Source of the DNA: Cellulomonas shaoxiangyii
GTDB lineage: Bacteria; Actinomycetota; Actinomycetes; Actinomycetales; Cellulomonadaceae
Assembly: GCF_004798685.1 (NCBI RefSeq)
Contig: NZ_CP039291.1
Span: 2,294,001 to 2,358,000 of the forward strand
DNA: 64,000 nucleotides
Direction: 5' to 3'
The position numbers and the translations under genes are program-made. The notes beneath the pieces are model-generated. The model worked only from the letters and a program-made list of their open reading frames with translations, was not told the origin of the DNA and did not search any database. The stretch's first letter is position 1; each line of letters starts with the position of its first letter. Below, piece after piece: positions 62,286-64,000 of the stretch.

Positions 62286-64000
62286 TCACTTGCGCGGCTT
62301 CTCGCGCATCTCCCACGTCTCGATGACGTCCTCGACCTGGAGGTCGTTGAACGACCCGAGGCCGATACCGCACTCGAAGCCCTCGCGGACCTCCGTGGCG
62401 TCGTCCTTGAACCGCTTGAGCGACTCGATCGTGAGGTTGTCGCCCACGACCTTGCCGCGGCGCAGGACGCGCGCCTTGCTGTTCCGTCGGATCTCGCCCG
62501 AGCGGACGATCGACCCGGCGATGTTGCCGAACTTGGAGGAGCGGAAGACCTCGCGCACCTCGGCGGAACCGAGCTGCACCTCCTCGTACTCCGGCTTGAG
62601 CATGCCCTTGAGGGCCGCCTCGACGTCGTCGATCGCCTGGTAGATGACCGAGTAGAAGCGCACGTCGACGCCCTCGCGGTCGGCCAGGTCCTCGACGCGC
62701 TCCGCGAACTTCACGTTGAAGCCGATGATGATCGCGTTGTCGACCGTGGCGAGGTTGACGTCGTTCTGCGTGATGGCACCCACCCCGCGGTGGATGACGC
62801 GCAGCTCGACCTCCTCGCCCACGTCGATCTTGAGCAGGGCGTCCTCGAGCGCCTCGACGGCACCGGACACGTCGCCCTTGAGGACCAGGTTGAGGGTCTC
62901 GACCTTGCCCTGCTGCAGCGCCTGCGTGAAGTCCTCGAGGCTGATGCGCTTGCGGCGCTTGGCCAGGAGGGCGGCGCGCTCGGCGGCCTCGCGCTTCTCC
63001 GCGATCTGCCGGGCGGTGCGCTCGTCGGGCGCCACGAGGAACGTGTCGCCGGCGCTCGGGACCGACGCCAGGCCGAGGACCTGGACCGGACGTGCCGGGC
63101 CCGCCTCGGTGACGTTGTCGCCGTGCTCGTCGAACATCGCACGGACGCGGCCGTGGGCCGTGCCCGCGACGATCGCGTCGCCGACGTGCAGCGTGCCCGA
63201 CTGGACGAGCACGGTCGCGACCGCACCACGCCCCTTGTCGAGGTTCGCCTCGATGGCCACGCCGCGCGCGTCCTTGTCGGGGTTCGCCCGCAGGTCGAGC
63301 GACGCGTCGGCCGTGAGCAGGACGGCCTCGAGGAGGTCCTCGATGCCCATGCGCTGCTTCGCCGACACGTTGACGAACATCGTGTCGCCGCCGTACTCCT
63401 CGGCCACGAGGTTGTACTCGGTCAGCTGCTGGCGGATCTTGTCGGGGTTGGCCCCCTCCTTGTCCACCTTGTTGACCGCCACGACGATCGGCACGTTCGC
63501 CGCCTGCGCGTGGTTGAGCGCCTCGATCGTCTGCGGCATCACGCCGTCATCGGCCGCGACCACGAGGATCGCGATGTCGGTGACCTGCGCACCACGGGCA
63601 CGCATGGCGGTGAACGCCTCGTGGCCCGGGGTGTCGATGAACGTGATGGCCCGGTCCCGGCCCTCGTGCTCGGTGCGCACCTGGTAGGCACCGATGTGCT
63701 GCGTGATGCCACCGGCCTCGCCCGCGACGACGTCCGTGGAGCGGATGGCGTCGAGGAGCTTGGTCTTGCCGTGGTCGACGTGACCCATGACGGTGACGAC
63801 CGGCGGACGCGCCGTGAGCTCGTCGTCGCCCTCGGCCTCGAGCTCGGCGTCGAGGTCGATGTCGAAGGACCCGAGCAGCTCGCGGTCCTCCTCCTCGGCC
63901 GACACCATCTCGATGACGTACCCGAGCTCGGTCGCGAGCGTGCCGAACGTGTCCTCGTCCAGCGACTGGGTGGCCGTGGCCATCTCGCCGAGGTGGAAGA
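62286..64000 (-). CDS. infB: Translation initiation factor IF-2 (C-terminal part; 5' end outside window)
   Basis: About 570 residues are visible and the frame continues past the right edge with [13 protein letters not shown], typical of the region just before the G domain. [16 protein letters not shown] and NKVD are present, followed by domains II, III and IV. The N-terminal 350 or so residues of an actinobacterial IF-2 are missing. Confidence 0.96.
   Translation of the reverse strand, partial: FHLGEMATATQSLDEDTFGTLATELGYVIEMVSAEEEDRELLGSFDIDLDAELEAEGDDELTARPPVVTVMGHVDHGKTKLLDAIRSTDVVAGEAGGITQHIGAYQVRTEHEGRDRAITFIDTPGHEAFTAMRARGAQVTDIAILVVAADDGVMPQTIEALNHAQAANVPIVVAVNKVDKEGANPDKIRQQLTEYNLVAEEYGGDTMFVNVSAKQRMGIEDLLEAVLLTADASLDLRANPDKDARGVAIEANLDKGRGAVATVLVQSGTLHVGDAIVAGTAHGRVRAMFDEHGDNVTEAGPARPVQVLGLASVPSAGDTFLVAPDERTARQIAEKREAAERAALLAKRRKRISLEDFTQALQQGKVETLNLVLKGDVSGAVEALEDALLKIDVGEEVELRVIHRGVGAITQNDVNLATVDNAIIIGFNVKFAERVEDLADREGVDVRFYSVIYQAIDDVEAALKGMLKPEYEEVQLGSAEVREVFRSSKFGNIAGSIVRSGEIRRNSKARVLRRGKVVGDNLTIESLKRFKDDATEVREGFECGIGLGSFNDLQVEDVIETWEMREKPRK

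Overview
The window is about 64 kb of very GC-rich actinobacterial chromosome. It most probably comes from Cellulomonas or a close relative in the Micrococcales. Two secreted cellulose-related proteins point there: a CotH-type kinase homologue fused to a family 2 cellulose-binding module at the left edge, and a close homologue of the Cellulomonas fimi endoglucanase CenC (two CBM4 modules, an Ig-like domain, GH9 and two Ig-like repeats) near the right edge. The rest is a core-genome backbone in an order familiar from Mycobacterium and Streptomyces. I saw no insertion sequence, prophage, CRISPR array, rRNA or tRNA gene.

Layout. (1) 0-13 kb: CotH-CBM2 protein, serA, a small DUF5302 protein, then the SOS cluster nrdR / LysM protein / lexA, with three LexA boxes between the last two; ldh, a DinG-like helicase, an S9 peptidase and hflX. 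(2) 13-21 kb: RsmC-like methyltransferase and MFS exporter on +, facing a four-gene minus operon joined by 4-bp overlaps (LigB-like, miaA, dapF, thioredoxin-like); a pair of YbjN-domain paralogues; miaB. (3) 21-25 kb: a complete gluABCD-type amino-acid ABC transporter. (4) 25-32 kb, minus: rny, recX, recA (own LexA box), a metallo-hydrolase, a membrane phosphodiesterase and a DUF3046 gene. (5) 31.7-37.6 kb, +: lhr and nei. (6) 37.6-47 kb, minus: dapA, RNase J, ftsK, a PAS-GGDEF-EAL protein, pgsA, cinA and clgR. (7) 47-50.4 kb, +: aldehyde dehydrogenase, azlCD and a GNAT acetyltransferase. (8) 50-64 kb, minus: infB (5' part beyond the edge), rbfA, truB, the GH9 cellulase, ribF, rpsO, pnp, an M16 peptidase, dapB and a TPR protein.

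Working together: lexA, recA, recX, the LysM protein, the DinG-like helicase and lhr/nei form a DNA-damage theme. dapA, dapB and dapF supply diaminopimelate and lysine. infB, rbfA, truB, rpsO, pnp, rny, RNase J, miaA, miaB and hflX form an RNA and ribosome theme. The cellulase has a near-perfect CebR/CelR-type operator just before its start codon, so it is probably induced by cellobiose independently of the translation genes around it.

Nothing here is clearly a new system. The best leads are the membrane phosphodiesterase with a His/Gly-repeat insert placed next to recA, the CotH kinase aimed at cellulose, a possible ECF-sigma promoter for clgR, and several perfect GC-rich hairpins and short tandem duplications between genes. 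Many hairpins lack a U-tract and lie at gene ends, so I read them as probable terminators by inference only.
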